A stretch of 64,000 bases of DNA. Source: Mucilaginibacter sp. OK098 (lineage in GTDB: Bacteria; Bacteroidota; Bacteroidia; Sphingobacteriales; Sphingobacteriaceae). This document shows, piece after piece, positions 18,333 to 27,241 of this stretch. The translations under genes were made by a program, and so were the position numbers. The notes beneath the pieces are model-generated. The model was not told the DNA's origin. It searched no databases and was given only the letters and a program-made list of their open reading frames with translations. Numbering within the stretch: the first letter of the stretch is position 1; each line of letters starts with the position of its first letter. The stretch spans positions 248,001-312,000 of the forward strand of contig NZ_FRCM01000004.1 of NCBI RefSeq assembly GCF_900142915.1. The letters are read 5' to 3'.

Positions 18333-18740
18333 GGACAAGGGAATACCGCTAATATTAAGTTAATGTTAATATTTATTATATATTTTTCAACAATAATGAA
18401 TTATTTACATTAAAATGAAAGTAAAACACAGGGTATTACGTAAAATATGCATTTTTTGAACATATTTTAATACTTAGTTAAGCTATAGTCTTTATAGATA
18501 TTATTCATAATATTTGACGGATATTATGATTTACCATTAACAATTAGCTTGGCCTATAATTTTATCATTCGCTACCTTTTAGTTAGCTTTGGCGTCGAAT
18601 TTATAGCAATGGCAAGCAGCACAAGCCGACAAACTGAACATAAAACATTTGTTTCCGTTAAAAAGCAAAGCTTAATTATTTCTATTCTCAAAACAGGTAA
18701 AATACAAAAGATCATTTTTTAAAAACATTACAGTCAAAAT
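18333..18740. other. Divergent spacer between the Oar-like gene and lpdA
   Basis: AT-rich spacer without a credible gene. A perfect TAnnTTTG match (TAGCTTTG, 18594-18601) on the plus strand could start lpdA transcription with a leader of about 130 nt. This is weak because no -33 box is visible. Confidence 0.35.
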
Positions 18741-20129
18741 ATGAACTACGATTTAATTGTTATAGGTTCTGGTCCGGGTGGTTATGTAGCTGCTATCCGT
18801 GCTTCACAGTTGGGGTTAAAAACTGCAATAGTTGAAAAAGAGTCGCTTGGCGGCGTTTGTTTAAATTGGGGTTGTATCCCAACAAAAGCGCTGATAAAAA
18901 GCGCCGAGGTATTTGAATACATTAACCACGCGGCAGAATATGGTATAAAAGTTGGCAGCAGTGAAATTGATTTTGAAGCCATGATAAAAAGAAGCCGCGG
19001 CGTTGCCGACGGTATGAGCAAAGGCGTTCAGTTTTTAATGCGTAAAAATAAGATAGATGTAGTTATGGGTACCGGCAAGCTAAAAAGCAAAGGTACCGTT
19101 ACGGTAACTAATGCCAGCGGCGAAACACAGGACATAACCGCAAAACATATAATTTTAGCAACAGGCGGCCGCTCGCGAGAGCTTCCTAACCTTAAGCAGG
19201 ATGGTAACAAAGTAATTGGTTACCGCCAGGCAATGGTGTTGCCTAAAAAACCCGAATCAATGATAGTGGTTGGTTCAGGAGCTATAGGGATTGAATTTGC
19301 TTATGTATACAATGCTATTGGCACTAAAGTTACGGTAGTTGAATTTTTAGACAATATAGTTCCCCTTGAGGACGAAGAAGTTTCAAAACAGCTATCGCGC
19401 ATCCTTAAAAAACAGGGCATCAATATCATGACCAGCTCAAACGTTGAATCTGTTGATAGCAGCGGTGATATTTGTAAGGTGCAGGTTAAAACTGCAACCG
19501 GCGTTGAAACCCTTGAAGCAGAAATTGTGCTATCGGCGGTTGGGATCTCTACCAACCTTGAAGGTTTAGGCCTTGAAGAAAACGGCGTACAAACCGACCG
19601 TGGTAAGGTTGTTGTTGACGATTTTTATAAAACCAACGTTGAAGGTGTTTATGCCATAGGCGATATTGTTAAAGGCCAGGCCCTTGCCCACGTTGCATCG
19701 GCAGAAGGTATTATTTGCGTTGAGAAGATAGCCGGGCAAAGCCCGCACCCGCTTGATTATAACAATATCCCGGGCTGTACTTATTGCTCACCTGAAGTTG
19801 CATCTGTTGGCTATACTGAAAAGGCTGCAAAAGCTGCAGGTTACGAGATAAAAGTTGGTAAATTTCCATTCTCAGCATCAGGTAAGGCAAGTGCGGCCGG
19901 TGCAAAAGATGGCTTCGTAAAATTGATATTTGATGCCAAATATGGTGAGTTTTTAGGAGCTCACATGATAGGCCACAATGTTACCGAAATGCTTGCTGAG
20001 GTAGTAACCGCACGTAAGCTGGAAGCTACCGGCCACGAGATCATAAAATCAGTACATCCGCACCCAACTATGAGCGAGGCTATTATGGAAGCCGCGGCTG
20101 ATGCTTATGGCGAGGTGATACATTTGTAG
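18741..20129 (+). CDS. lpdA: Dihydrolipoyl dehydrogenase (E3)
   Basis: It reoxidises dihydrolipoamide with NAD+ in the 2-oxoacid dehydrogenase and glycine cleavage complexes. The 462-residue flavoprotein has the FAD motif VIGSGPGGYVAA at the start, the redox disulfide GGVCLNWGCIPTK (Cys40/Cys45), the NAD motif VVGSGAIGIEFAYV near 175, the second FAD motif GVYAIGDI and the C-terminal active-site HPHPTMSE. All catalytic residues are present. It is not adjacent to E1/E2 genes, consistent with an E3 shared between complexes. The 3' end is followed by an atgaac-type inverted repeat shared with convergent trmH. Confidence 0.97.
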   Translation: MNYDLIVIGSGPGGYVAAIRASQLGLKTAIVEKESLGGVCLNWGCIPTKALIKSAEVFEYINHAAEYGIKVGSSEIDFEAMIKRSRGVADGMSKGVQFLMRKNKIDVVMGTGKLKSKGTVTVTNASGETQDITAKHIILATGGRSRELPNLKQDGNKVIGYRQAMVLPKKPESMIVVGSGAIGIEFAYVYNAIGTKVTVVEFLDNIVPLEDEEVSKQLSRILKKQGINIMTSSNVESVDSSGDICKVQVKTATGVETLEAEIVLSAVGISTNLEGLGLEENGVQTDRGKVVVDDFYKTNVEGVYAIGDIVKGQALAHVASAEGIICVEKIAGQSPHPLDYNNIPGCTYCSPEVASVGYTEKAAKAAGYEIKVGKFPFSASGKASAAGAKDGFVKLIFDAKYGEFLGAHMIGHNVTEMLAEVVTARKLEATGHEIIKSVHPHPTMSEAIMEAAADAYGEVIHL

Positions 20130-20246
20130 AAAGTTCATAGTTGATGGTTCATAGTTCATAGCCCGAATTTATTTTCGCTATGAATTATGGACCATTTTCT
20201 ATTTGCCTTCTCCGACAATGAACTATGATCTATGAACTAATCAACC
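20130..20246. repeat. Atgaac-word inverted repeat between lpdA and the TrmH gene
   Basis: The left arm 20130-20163 is built from gttcatag/ttgatggttcatag words. The right arms (20178-20198 and 20217-20246) carry tatgaattatgg and aactatgatctatgaac. The arms face each other. The right arm contains the TAG stop of the methyltransferase gene (20237-20239). Lies between convergent genes, so a terminator-like role is possible. Confidence 0.7.
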
Positions 20247-20767
20247 ATCTTTGAAAAAAAGTCCCACAAAATAATTCCTGCAGATACTACAATATTAAAG
20301 GAGTGTTTTGTTCCAAATTGCGGGATCTCGATACAGGCATCAATATTTGCCATTGCCTCCTCGCTTACGCCATTTACCTCGTTCCCAAAAATCAGGGCAT
20401 ATTTTACACCTTCGGCTGGTAAAAACTCATTCAGCATGGTGCTGTTTTGAGCCTGTTCAATAGCTACAATAGCATAACCCTCTTTACGTAATTGTTCTAT
20501 CGCCTGTAAAGGGGTTTCAAAATACTTCCAGTTAATTGATTGCGTAGCACCCAATGCCGTTTTCTCTATTTCGCGATGGGGCGGACAGGCGGTTATACCG
20601 CAAAGGCAGATCTGCTCAACCGCAAATCCATCAGCAGTACGAAAAATGGAACCAATATTGTGCATGCTCCGCACATTATCCAACACCACAGCAACCGGAA
20701 ACTTCTCCATAGCCTTAAATTCAGCTACAGAAGCACGATTTAGTTCATCAAGTTTTAGTTTCTTCAT
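20237..20767 (-). CDS. TrmH/SpoU-family RNA 2'-O-methyltransferase
   Basis: The predicted product is a SAM-dependent rRNA/tRNA ribose methyltransferase of 176 residues from MKKLKLDELNR. SPOUT motifs are complete: motif 1 NVRSMHNIGSIFRTADGF, motif 2 FGNEVNGVSEE, and motif 3 IPQFGTKHSFNIVVSAGI, which forms the trefoil knot. I placed the start at 20767 because the 13 residues added by an upstream ATG (20806) are encoded by aaaagc-type repeat DNA. The exact RNA target cannot be told from the sequence. Confidence 0.9.
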   Translation of the reverse strand: MKKLKLDELNRASVAEFKAMEKFPVAVVLDNVRSMHNIGSIFRTADGFAVEQICLCGITACPPHREIEKTALGATQSINWKYFETPLQAIEQLRKEGYAIVAIEQAQNSTMLNEFLPAEGVKYALIFGNEVNGVSEEAMANIDACIEIPQFGTKHSFNIVVSAGIILWDFFSKMVD

Positions 20768-20769
20768 GT

Positions 20770-20990
20770 TATAAGCCAAAAGCGGAAAGCCAAAGGCCGA
20801 AAGCAAAAGTAATTATTACTAACAAGATCGGATCTTAAACATTCAACTTTGTTGGGGAATACATTAACAAGGCTTTAGGCTTTGGTCTTTTTGCTTTCTT
20901 TATTTTAGCAAAAAGCTTAAAGCAAAAAGCCGAAAGCTATTAATGCACTTATAATTCTTTTTCCCAGCTTTAGGCTTTGGTCTTTTTGCC
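20770..20990. repeat. Aaaagc-word repeats between the TrmH gene and galK
   Basis: Words like aaagccaaaggccgaaagc (20775-20807), aaaagcttaaagcaaaaagc (20910-20935) and reverse-oriented ggctttggtctttttgc (20877-20894 and 20973-20990) make nested inverted repeats. The last copy lies inside galK and encodes its C-terminal residues. Confidence 0.7.
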
Positions 20991-22148
20991 TTCAGCTACC
21001 AGCTCCCCCACTCCATTGCCAATAAGCGAACTGTATACCGATGGGGCATATCCAATTTTATCAGTGTAATAAGCAATAACTTTTTGGCTAAAGCTATCAA
21101 AAGCGCTTTCTTTAACCAGGGCTATTGCACAACCACCGAAACCGGCGCCTGTCATTCGGGCGCCTGCCACGTTAGCATCGGTTTTACAATATTCTGCAAC
21201 AGCGTCCAGCTCTTTACCGCTAACCTCATACAGGTCGCGCAATGAATTGTGAGAGGCATACATTAAACTGCCAAATTCGTCAAGATTGTTTTGACTTAGG
21301 GCAACAGCGGCAAGCTTAACCCTGTCATTCTCTTCAATTACGTGTTTGGCCCGTTTGTATATTACTTTATCCGTAATTAAGTTACTGTGTTTGTTAAAGG
21401 TATCTGTATCAATATCACACAAATTATTAATATCCAGCTCCTGTTGCAGTGCAGTTAATGCAGCCTGGCATTCCTGCACCCGCTCATTATATTTTGATTC
21501 GGCCAGTTTACGGGGTTTATTGGTATTTATAATAGCCAAAATGTATTCACCTAAATTACTATCAACAGCCTGGTAATCCAGCGTATCGCAATTTAGCATA
21601 AGGGCTTTGTTGTTTTCGCCGAATGCTACTGCAAACTGATCCATTATACCACAATTTACCCCAATAAAATTATTTTCAACAGATTGGGATAGTTTCACCA
21701 GGTCGAGCTTTGAATAGCCGCTGTTCATCAGGCTATTTAATGCAAAGGCGGTAACCACCTCGATGGAGGCAGATGATGACAAGCCTGAGCTGATTGGGAT
21801 ATCGCCATAAAAAAGCATATCCAAACCCAAAACCGGGTGCCCGTCTTTTAAAAAATACTCAATAACGCCAAGCGGGTAATTAAACCAGTACTCACCTGTT
21901 TTACTGTAATTATTTTGCACAGGTATGTCCAGTTTATGATCAAAGTTCAGGCTTCTGAACCTGAATACGCCATCATTATTTGGCGAAACAAGCAAATAGG
22001 TTCCAAAAGTTATAGCGCATGGCATTACCAATCCGCCATTATAATCAATATGTTCGCCTATCAGGTTTACGCGTCCCGGAGAAAAGTAAACATTTTCGGC
22101 TTCTTTGTTATATACTTTATTAAATTCCTGTGTAAGAAAGTGCTTCAT
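20970..22148 (-). CDS. galK: Galactokinase
   Basis: It phosphorylates galactose to galactose-1-phosphate (Leloir pathway). The 392-residue GHMP kinase shows the galactokinase signature GRVNLIGEHIDYNGGLVMP at residues 26-44, the ATP-binding loop ISSGLSSSASIEV, the catalytic-base region CGIMDQFAVAFG and the C-terminal GGCAIALV. No galT, galM or transporter is adjacent. The last residues, VAEGKKTKA, come from an intergenic repeat word and are probably a recent extension. A near-match -7 box (CATATTTG, minus strand near 22175) precedes it. Confidence 0.95.
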   Translation of the reverse strand: MKHFLTQEFNKVYNKEAENVYFSPGRVNLIGEHIDYNGGLVMPCAITFGTYLLVSPNNDGVFRFRSLNFDHKLDIPVQNNYSKTGEYWFNYPLGVIEYFLKDGHPVLGLDMLFYGDIPISSGLSSSASIEVVTAFALNSLMNSGYSKLDLVKLSQSVENNFIGVNCGIMDQFAVAFGENNKALMLNCDTLDYQAVDSNLGEYILAIINTNKPRKLAESKYNERVQECQAALTALQQELDINNLCDIDTDTFNKHSNLITDKVIYKRAKHVIEENDRVKLAAVALSQNNLDEFGSLMYASHNSLRDLYEVSGKELDAVAEYCKTDANVAGARMTGAGFGGCAIALVKESAFDSFSQKVIAYYTDKIGYAPSVYSSLIGNGVGELVAEGKKTKA

Positions 22149-22292
22149 TTAGGATTTCTAATTGGTTGAAAGAGCAAATATGCAAAAAATGTAATATTAA
22201 CAGTTATTATTCTTTTTTATTTTACTATTGTTACCTAAAATTCTTTTAATTAGGCACTTTAAACTTAATTTGCTTAACTAAACACCATACAT

Positions 22293-22586
22293 ATGAACCA
22301 ATATATTGTTACAGCTTACGACTTTACCGATCCTGAAGCTTTACCACGCCGCATGAGCGTGCGTCCCCACCACCTGGATGCAGCCGTCGAACTGAGAAAA
22401 ACAGGCAATTATGTTTTAGGCGGCGCTATATTAAATGATGAAGGAAAAATGATTGGTTCGGTTATGATACTGCAATTTGAAACCGAAGAGGGATTAGAAG
22501 CATGGAAACAAAGCGAACCCTATATTACCCAGGGAATTTGGGAATCGGTTGATGTGAAACCGTTTAGGGTTGCGAATGTGGGTTAA
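22293..22586 (+). CDS. YciI-family protein
   Basis: This 97-residue single-domain protein has the YCII fold pattern: QYIVTAYDFTDPEALPRRM, then RPHHLDAAVELRKTGNYVLG and MIGSVMILQFETEEGLEAW. The conserved histidine (RPHH) and the later aspartate-bearing segment of the family are present. YciI-like proteins are small ferredoxin-like dimers; some act as hydrolases or isomerases in ring degradation but most are unassigned. Monocistronic, followed by a ttacgaagttt inverted repeat. Confidence 0.85.
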   Translation: MNQYIVTAYDFTDPEALPRRMSVRPHHLDAAVELRKTGNYVLGGAILNDEGKMIGSVMILQFETEEGLEAWKQSEPYITQGIWESVDVKPFRVANVG

Positions 22587-22594
22587 ACCTGAGA

Positions 22595-22675
22595 AAACTT
22601 ACGAAGTTTAACTCGGTTGTATTTTATTTTAAAGGCCTCGTTGAGGGCTTCGCCGTTTTAAAACTTCGTAAGTTT
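22595..22675. repeat. Acgaagttt-word inverted repeat, long loop
   Basis: A perfect 15-bp arm pair (aaacttacgaagttt at 22595-22609, its reverse complement at 22661-22675) encloses 51 bp containing gaggcttcgcc-like words. It lies between convergent yciI-like and aldo/keto reductase genes. The same word reappears as a tight hairpin at 37586-37618. Confidence 0.8.
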
Positions 22676-22692
22676 GAAGAATTACAAATATT

Positions 22693-23556
22693 TTATTGAG
22701 GGTTGATGCTATTCAGCTCCTGGATATCATCCTCATCAAGCTCAAGTGAAACTGCATTTACATTCTCTTCCAAGTGTTTAACGCTTGATGTTCCGGGAAT
22801 AAGCAAAATATTATCCGAATGGTTAAGCAACCAGCTTAAAGCTACCTGGTGAACTGTGGCATTATGTTTATCGGCTATCTGTTTTAGTTTATCCTGGCTT
22901 GCTACGTTGCCGGCATTGAGCGGGAACCATGGAATAAAGGCAATTTGATGTGCCTTGCAATATTGCAGCACATGCTCCCATTTACGGTTATCAACGCTGT
23001 ACATATTTTGTACAGACACAACTTCAAAATATTCCTGCGCCTTTTTAATAACATCCACATCAACTTCTGATAAACCTATGTGTTTGATAAACCCTTCTTC
23101 CTGTGCCTGTTGCAAAAACTCAAAGCTTTGTTCAGCCGGAACGATCGGGTCTATCCTATGAAGCTGGTAAAGAGCTATCTGTTCAAGCTTTAAGCGCTTG
23201 AGACTACCTTCAAGTGCTTTCTTCAAATGATCAGGCTTTGCATTTATAGGCCATACGTCAGGACCAGTGCGCAGTAACCCGCCTTTGGTGCCTATCACAA
23301 GGTCGGCAGGATAAGGATAAAGCGCTTTAGCAATTAACTCTTCTGATACGTGCGGGCCATAGCTATCAGCAGTATCAATAAAATTCACACCAAGCTCTAC
23401 AGCCCGCTGCAAAACTCTTATGGCTTCATCTTCGTCTTTTGGTGGCCCCCATATTCCCTTGCCGGTAATCCGCATAGCGCCATACCCCATTCTGTTTACG
23501 GTTAATTCGCCACCTATCGTCAAAGTTTTTTCGGATGTAATTGATGAGTTGTTCAT
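22693..23556 (-). CDS. Aldo/keto reductase
   Basis: This 287-residue NADPH-dependent oxidoreductase of the AKR superfamily has the complete catalytic tetrad: Asp61 and Tyr66 (DTADSYGP), Lys91 (VIGTKGG) and His133 (YQLHRID). The cofactor-binding end shows LLIPGTSSVKHLEENVNA. A TIM barrel of this length fits bacterial general AKRs acting on small aldehydes or ketones. The upstream gap contains a short palindrome (ttaacg...cgttaa, 23583-23602). No pathway neighbour identifies the substrate. Confidence 0.92.
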   Translation of the reverse strand: MNNSSITSEKTLTIGGELTVNRMGYGAMRITGKGIWGPPKDEDEAIRVLQRAVELGVNFIDTADSYGPHVSEELIAKALYPYPADLVIGTKGGLLRTGPDVWPINAKPDHLKKALEGSLKRLKLEQIALYQLHRIDPIVPAEQSFEFLQQAQEEGFIKHIGLSEVDVDVIKKAQEYFEVVSVQNMYSVDNRKWEHVLQYCKAHQIAFIPWFPLNAGNVASQDKLKQIADKHNATVHQVALSWLLNHSDNILLIPGTSSVKHLEENVNAVSLELDEDDIQELNSINPQ

Positions 23557-23689
23557 ATCTGATTGCAGTTGATGAAAAATATTAACGCAAGTTCACGTTA
23601 ATTGTTCTTATGCTCAACACTAAAAAGTCATTTTTAAGCATCTTCAATAAATCAAATAGTATTACCTTGGCTAAAAAAATAAACCATTC

Positions 23690-24124
23690 ATGCTACAACA
23701 AAATAATGCGCACCATGCCCGGCACGTAAAAGGTTATCACTTTATGCTATGGGCTTTTTTACTTATTGGCACCATCACCTCCCTGGTTAGTTTATACTTA
23801 CAATGGTCTGCCCATTACGATGTTTTAAACCCGGTATTAATAGCCCTTTTATTTATATGTGCCGATTTTAGCGCCTATTATTTGCGCCAGTTTCCGCTAC
23901 GGGCACAAGACAGGGCTATTCGTGCCGAAGAAAACTTAAGACATTTTATACTAACGCACAAACCTTTGGATACCAGGGTTACTATGAGCCAGGTTATTGC
24001 GCTGCGCTTTGCACCCGATGATGAGTTTATTGTACTTGCCGACAGGGCTGCTAAAGAAAACCTTTCGCCTGCGGAAATAAAACAAGAAATTAAAAAATGG
24101 AGAGCAGATAACCACAGGATGTGA
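23690..24124 (+). CDS. DUF6526 family membrane protein
   Basis: The 144-residue product has two hydrophobic helices (about 19-38, LWAFLLIGTITSLVSLYL, and about 47-64, LNPVLIALLFICADFSAYY) followed by a charged soluble tail (VTMSQVIALRFAPDDEFIVL, AAKENLSPAEIKQEIKKW). This matches my memory of DUF6526, a Bacteroidota/Firmicutes family without known function. It is convergent with the DUF6600 lipoprotein across a perfect terminator. Confidence 0.75.
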   Translation: MLQQNNAHHARHVKGYHFMLWAFLLIGTITSLVSLYLQWSAHYDVLNPVLIALLFICADFSAYYLRQFPLRAQDRAIRAEENLRHFILTHKPLDTRVTMSQVIALRFAPDDEFIVLADRAAKENLSPAEIKQEIKKWRADNHRM

Positions 24125-24150
24125 TTGGCAAAAGCAGAAAACTAAGTAAA

Positions 24151-24185
24151 CGAAAAAGGCGTCCAATTTAAGGGCGCCTTTTTCG
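24151..24185. terminator. Bidirectional terminator
   Basis: Perfect 11-bp arms cgaaaaaggcg (24151-24161) and cgcctttttcg (24175-24185) around a 13-nt loop, with A and T runs inside the stem ends, lie between two convergent genes. Confidence 0.88.
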
Positions 24186-24196
24186 TTTATTGACCA

Positions 24197-25873
24197 CTAT
24201 TGTTGTACCGGGGGCCGATGCTCTTCTTGTTTTACAGGCACCGGCTTAACCTCAGCCGGTTTTGGTTTTGGCTGGATCACGGGCTGTACAACTGGTCTGT
24301 GATTTTGCTGACCTTGTTGCGGATTTGGGTTTACCTGTCCGTTGTTAGGCCTTGGGGCTTGTTGTACCGGTTGTGGATTGGGATTTACCTGCCCAACATT
24401 AGGCCTTGGGGCTTGTTGTACCGGTTGTGGATTGGGATTTACCTGCCCAACATTAGGCCTTGGGGCTTGTTGTACCGGTTGTGGATTTGGATTTACCTGC
24501 CCAACATTAGGCCTTGGGGCTTGTTGTACCGGTTGTGGATTTGGATTTACCTGCCCATTATTCGGTCTTGGATTGTATTGACCTTGTTGTGGATTTGGGT
24601 TTGGAGTATTTCCCTGCCCATTACCCGGTCTTGGATTGTATTGCCCTTGTTGCGGATTGGGATTTTGGTTATTGCCTTGTCCATTACCCGGTCTTGGATT
24701 GTATTGTCCCTGTTGCGGGTTGGGATTTTGGTTATTGCCTTGTCCATTACCCGGTCTTGGATTATATTGTCCCTGTTGTGGATTAGGATTTTGATTATTA
24801 CCCTGTCCGACGCCCGGCCTTGGGTTTTGATTCCCTTGCTGCGGATTTGGGGTATTGCCTTGCCCATTACCTGGTCTTGGATTGTATTGCCCCTGTTGTG
24901 GGTTAGGATTTTGGTTATTGCCTAGTCCGACACCCGGCCTTGAGTTTTGATTCCCCTGTTGAGGGTTAGGATTTTGGTTATTGCCTTGTCCATTACCCGG
25001 CCTTGAATTTTGTTGATCAGGATTTCTGTGATTCCCTTGTCCAAAATTTACAACGTTTTGAGGTATTGGCCTTCTTCCACCCTGGCCTGTTGGAGTTTGA
25101 GTTATAACCGGCCTGTAAACAGTAAGCTGATTATTTGATAATGTTTGCCCCGGCTTTGTGCTTATTCCAATCCTAACAGGCTGGATCCTGGTGTTGGTCC
25201 TGGTTTCAACATCATTAACTCTTGGGCCACGGTTATAGGTAAATCCGCGGTGGCCGTTGCCGCCATTACTATTGTTATTATTATTGATGTTTACATTATT
25301 AATAATAGTTGTGTTGTTAATAACAGTTACGTTATTCCTTACTACATAGTAGTTAACGTTTGTTTGATTAATGTGGCGGGCCGGTACATAATTCCAGTCT
25401 TCGTTCCTGGGCCTGTACCCGCTATTATAGCCAACATTGGGAGGTAGTGGCGCCCATCCGTAATAATCCCCGCTCTGGCCCCAGGTTACCCACGCAGGCG
25501 CCCAGTCGTTGCCAGGCATCCACATCCATCCGTAACCGCCATCGTAAAACCACCTGCCATAATGAAATGGCGCCCATCCCCAACTGTAAGTTGATACCCA
25601 GGTCCATCCTTCATCACTGTAAACCCAACTGCCATCGGTATCATAGGGCCTAAAATTGGCATCAACATTTGGCTGCCACACATATCCATAATCAGGGTAA
25701 TCTATCCATTGTCCATATGGGCTAAGCTCGTCATAAAACACCTGGTTGGTTACCGGTTGCTGCGCATATTGTGTTTGATCCTGGTAAACAGGCTGCGGAT
25801 TACTTGTGTATATCATTGGTGAACAGGAACCTAAAATTGCTGCTACCGGAAGTATATAAAATATCTTTTTCAT
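24197..25873 (-). CDS. DUF6600 lipoprotein with long P/Q/N-rich repeat tail
   Basis: The 558-residue product has a lipobox (AILGSC, Cys17). The DUF6600 region of tryptophan/tyrosine-rich repeats spans about 46-145 (SPYGQWIDYPDYGYVWQP, WGWAPFHYGRWFYD, GYGWMWMPGNDWAPAWVTW). An asparagine-rich stretch follows (185-205). About eight units like GNGQGNNQNPNPQQGQ (18-21 residues) and five 18-residue units like NVGQVNPNPQPVQQAPRP occupy about 291-530. DUF6600 proteins are surface-anchored and of unknown function. The low-complexity tail looks like a flexible spacer and should vary in length between strains. Monocistronic. Confidence 0.85.
   Translation of the reverse strand: MKKIFYILPVAAILGSCSPMIYTSNPQPVYQDQTQYAQQPVTNQVFYDELSPYGQWIDYPDYGYVWQPNVDANFRPYDTDGSWVYSDEGWTWVSTYSWGWAPFHYGRWFYDGGYGWMWMPGNDWAPAWVTWGQSGDYYGWAPLPPNVGYNSGYRPRNEDWNYVPARHINQTNVNYYVVRNNVTVINNTTIINNVNINNNNNSNGGNGHRGFTYNRGPRVNDVETRTNTRIQPVRIGISTKPGQTLSNNQLTVYRPVITQTPTGQGGRRPIPQNVVNFGQGNHRNPDQQNSRPGNGQGNNQNPNPQQGNQNSRPGVGLGNNQNPNPQQGQYNPRPGNGQGNTPNPQQGNQNPRPGVGQGNNQNPNPQQGQYNPRPGNGQGNNQNPNPQQGQYNPRPGNGQGNNQNPNPQQGQYNPRPGNGQGNTPNPNPQQGQYNPRPNNGQVNPNPQPVQQAPRPNVGQVNPNPQPVQQAPRPNVGQVNPNPQPVQQAPRPNVGQVNPNPQPVQQAPRPNNGQVNPNPQQGQQNHRPVVQPVIQPKPKPAEVKPVPVKQEEHRPPVQQ
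24283..25003 (-). repeat. In-gene tandem repeat array (63/54-bp units)
   Basis: About 13 head-to-tail units of roughly 54-63 bp encode the P/Q/N tail. The four 54-bp units around 24345-24560 differ by only a few bases, so expansion is recent. It also creates long open frames on the opposite strand that are not genes. Confidence 0.88.
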
Positions 25874-25978
25874 GACAAGGACTGTTTAAAATATGTATAT
25901 AATAATTTCTATATACATATGACAGGCACAAAATTATTAAGTTTAATGGTAGCTAATAATTATTATTCATATTATAAG

Positions 25979-26142
25979 TTGATTGAGTTAGATTAGGTTG
26001 ATTAAGTTGGATTGAGTTTTTTATTCAGACTGAAAGTCGGAAAGTCAGTAAAGTCCGAAAGTGATTTTTTCAAAACCAAACTAATTAATACGCTTAATAT
26101 TAACCGCTATACCAACTTAATCAACTCATACAACCTAACCAT
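25979..26142. repeat. Nested word repeats: gattaagttgg and tttcggact families
   Basis: The outer arms are gattgagttagattaggttg-type words (25979-26016) and their reverse (ccaacttaatcaactc, 26111-26142). Inside lies a gaaagtcgg/aaagtccgaaag word block (26029-26063). The right arm ends at the stop codon of the DUF1761 gene. Confidence 0.65.
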
Positions 26143-26546
26143 CACCTCCACACACCAATAATTGCCCCCATTAAGGTAAGTGATACCAGGCTGTAGCCGC
26201 CGTTAATAAATATATGCCGCCAGGATTTCAGTTCAAATAAGCTATGAATAGCAATAGCGCTGAAAGTCCAGATCCCGGCTAAAAAGCCTGCTGTAGTACC
26301 CCATGCCAGGTCGGTTTTTGCATCGGCCAGGAACATGCCCAGGTTTGCGGCCATTACAAGTGAAAAAACAGCGGTAAAGCCAAATATTTTACCTTTGTTA
26401 CCCGTTTGCACCTGTTCAATAGTCAGGTTGCTGTCTGTCATCCAGGCATTTCCAAATAAAGGTTTTGAATACCAGATCCCACCTACCATAAATGCAGACA
26501 AGCCCGCTACTATAATAGCAAGCCAGTTAATGTGTGAAATATCCAT
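26142..26546 (-). CDS. DUF1761 family membrane protein
   Basis: The 134-residue product has four predicted membrane helices: LAIIVAGLSAFMVGGIWYS, IFGFTAVFSLVMAANLGMFL, WGTTAGFLAGIWTFSAIAIH and FINGGYSLVSLTLMGAIIGV. The GGIWYSKPLFGNAWM segment after helix 1 and the paired repeat pattern are typical of DUF1761. Function unknown. It stands alone. Confidence 0.87.
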   Translation of the reverse strand: MDISHINWLAIIVAGLSAFMVGGIWYSKPLFGNAWMTDSNLTIEQVQTGNKGKIFGFTAVFSLVMAANLGMFLADAKTDLAWGTTAGFLAGIWTFSAIAIHSLFELKSWRHIFINGGYSLVSLTLMGAIIGVWR

Positions 26547-26644
26547 CGTACTAAATAATTTAAGTTTTAATAAATATAATAATATATTATGCCAGAGTCA
26601 AAATTTATAAGAGGCATACTTAAATTGTTTGTTACTTTTATAGT

Positions 26645-26754
26645 GAGGAAGATTCAGGAATCAAGAGACAAGGATCAGGATAAAGCATTGCAAATAATAA
26701 CCAGGTCTTTTCCCGCTAATCTTCTTAACTCTTGATTCTTGCTTCCTGACTCTA
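26645..26754. repeat. Ttcttgattc-word inverted repeat
   Basis: Left arm words gattcaggaatcaagag and aaggatcagg (26650-26690) face right arm words cttaactcttgattcttgc and ttcctgactct (26722-26754). The same word family flanks the sigma factor terminator at 56836-57000. Located just before the CYTH gene start. Confidence 0.7.
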
Positions 26755-26766
26755 AAATAAAAACAA

Positions 26767-27240
26767 ATGGGAGTTGAAATAGAGCGGAAGTTTTTGGTTG
26801 ACACTGGAAAATGGCAACAAGCGGTAAAGCCTGCAGGCACCTACTACAGGCAGGGGTATTTATTAAATGAAGATAAGCGCACAATAAGGGTCAGGGTTAC
26901 GGATAAACAGGCGTTTATTACTATAAAAGGCGCTACAGCAGGAATCTCGCGCAAAGAATTTGAATATGAAATACCTGTAGCTGACGGTACCGAACTGCTG
27001 AACGGTTTTGCTGTTTCGGAAATTGAAAAAATAAGATATCGCCTTTATTTCGGCAATAAATTATGGGAAGTAGATGATTTTTTGGGTGACAATTCAGGAC
27101 TTTTAATTGCAGAAATAGAATTGCAGCAAGAAAATGAAACATTTGATCTCCCCGATTGGATAACTTCAGAAGTAAGCCATGATGCAAAATACTATAACTC
27201 AAACCTTTCCAAAAATCCTTATAAAAATTGGGATATGTAG
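26767..27240 (+). CDS. CYTH-domain protein
   Basis: This is a 157-residue CYTH/triphosphate tunnel metalloenzyme. The diagnostic ExExK motif is at the N-terminus (EIERK, residues 4-8), with tunnel-strand motifs TIRVRVTDKQAFITIKG, RKEFEYEIP, KIRYRL, WEVDDFLG and IAEIEL following in order. Single-domain bacterial CYTH proteins hydrolyse inorganic tripolyphosphate or nucleotide triphosphates; adenylyl cyclase activity is also known in the class. The substrate is not predictable here. Its stop touches the convergent DUF3892 gene (1-bp gap). Confidence 0.92.
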   Translation: MGVEIERKFLVDTGKWQQAVKPAGTYYRQGYLLNEDKRTIRVRVTDKQAFITIKGATAGISRKEFEYEIPVADGTELLNGFAVSEIEKIRYRLYFGNKLWEVDDFLGDNSGLLIAEIELQQENETFDLPDWITSEVSHDAKYYNSNLSKNPYKNWDM

Positions 27241-27241
27241 C

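Noticed and set aside
20768..20806. N-terminal extension of the TrmH-type methyltransferase
   Set aside because: The 13 residues are encoded by aaaagc repeat words; the conserved protein starts at 20767.
24200..24925. A 241-residue plus-strand open frame and several overlapping frames opposite the DUF6600 gene
   Set aside because: They are created by the in-frame repeat array read backwards; composition is low-complexity and they have no conserved motif.
24283..25003. Regular repeats resembling a CRISPR array
   Set aside because: The units are contiguous coding repeats without unique spacers, and no cas genes are present.
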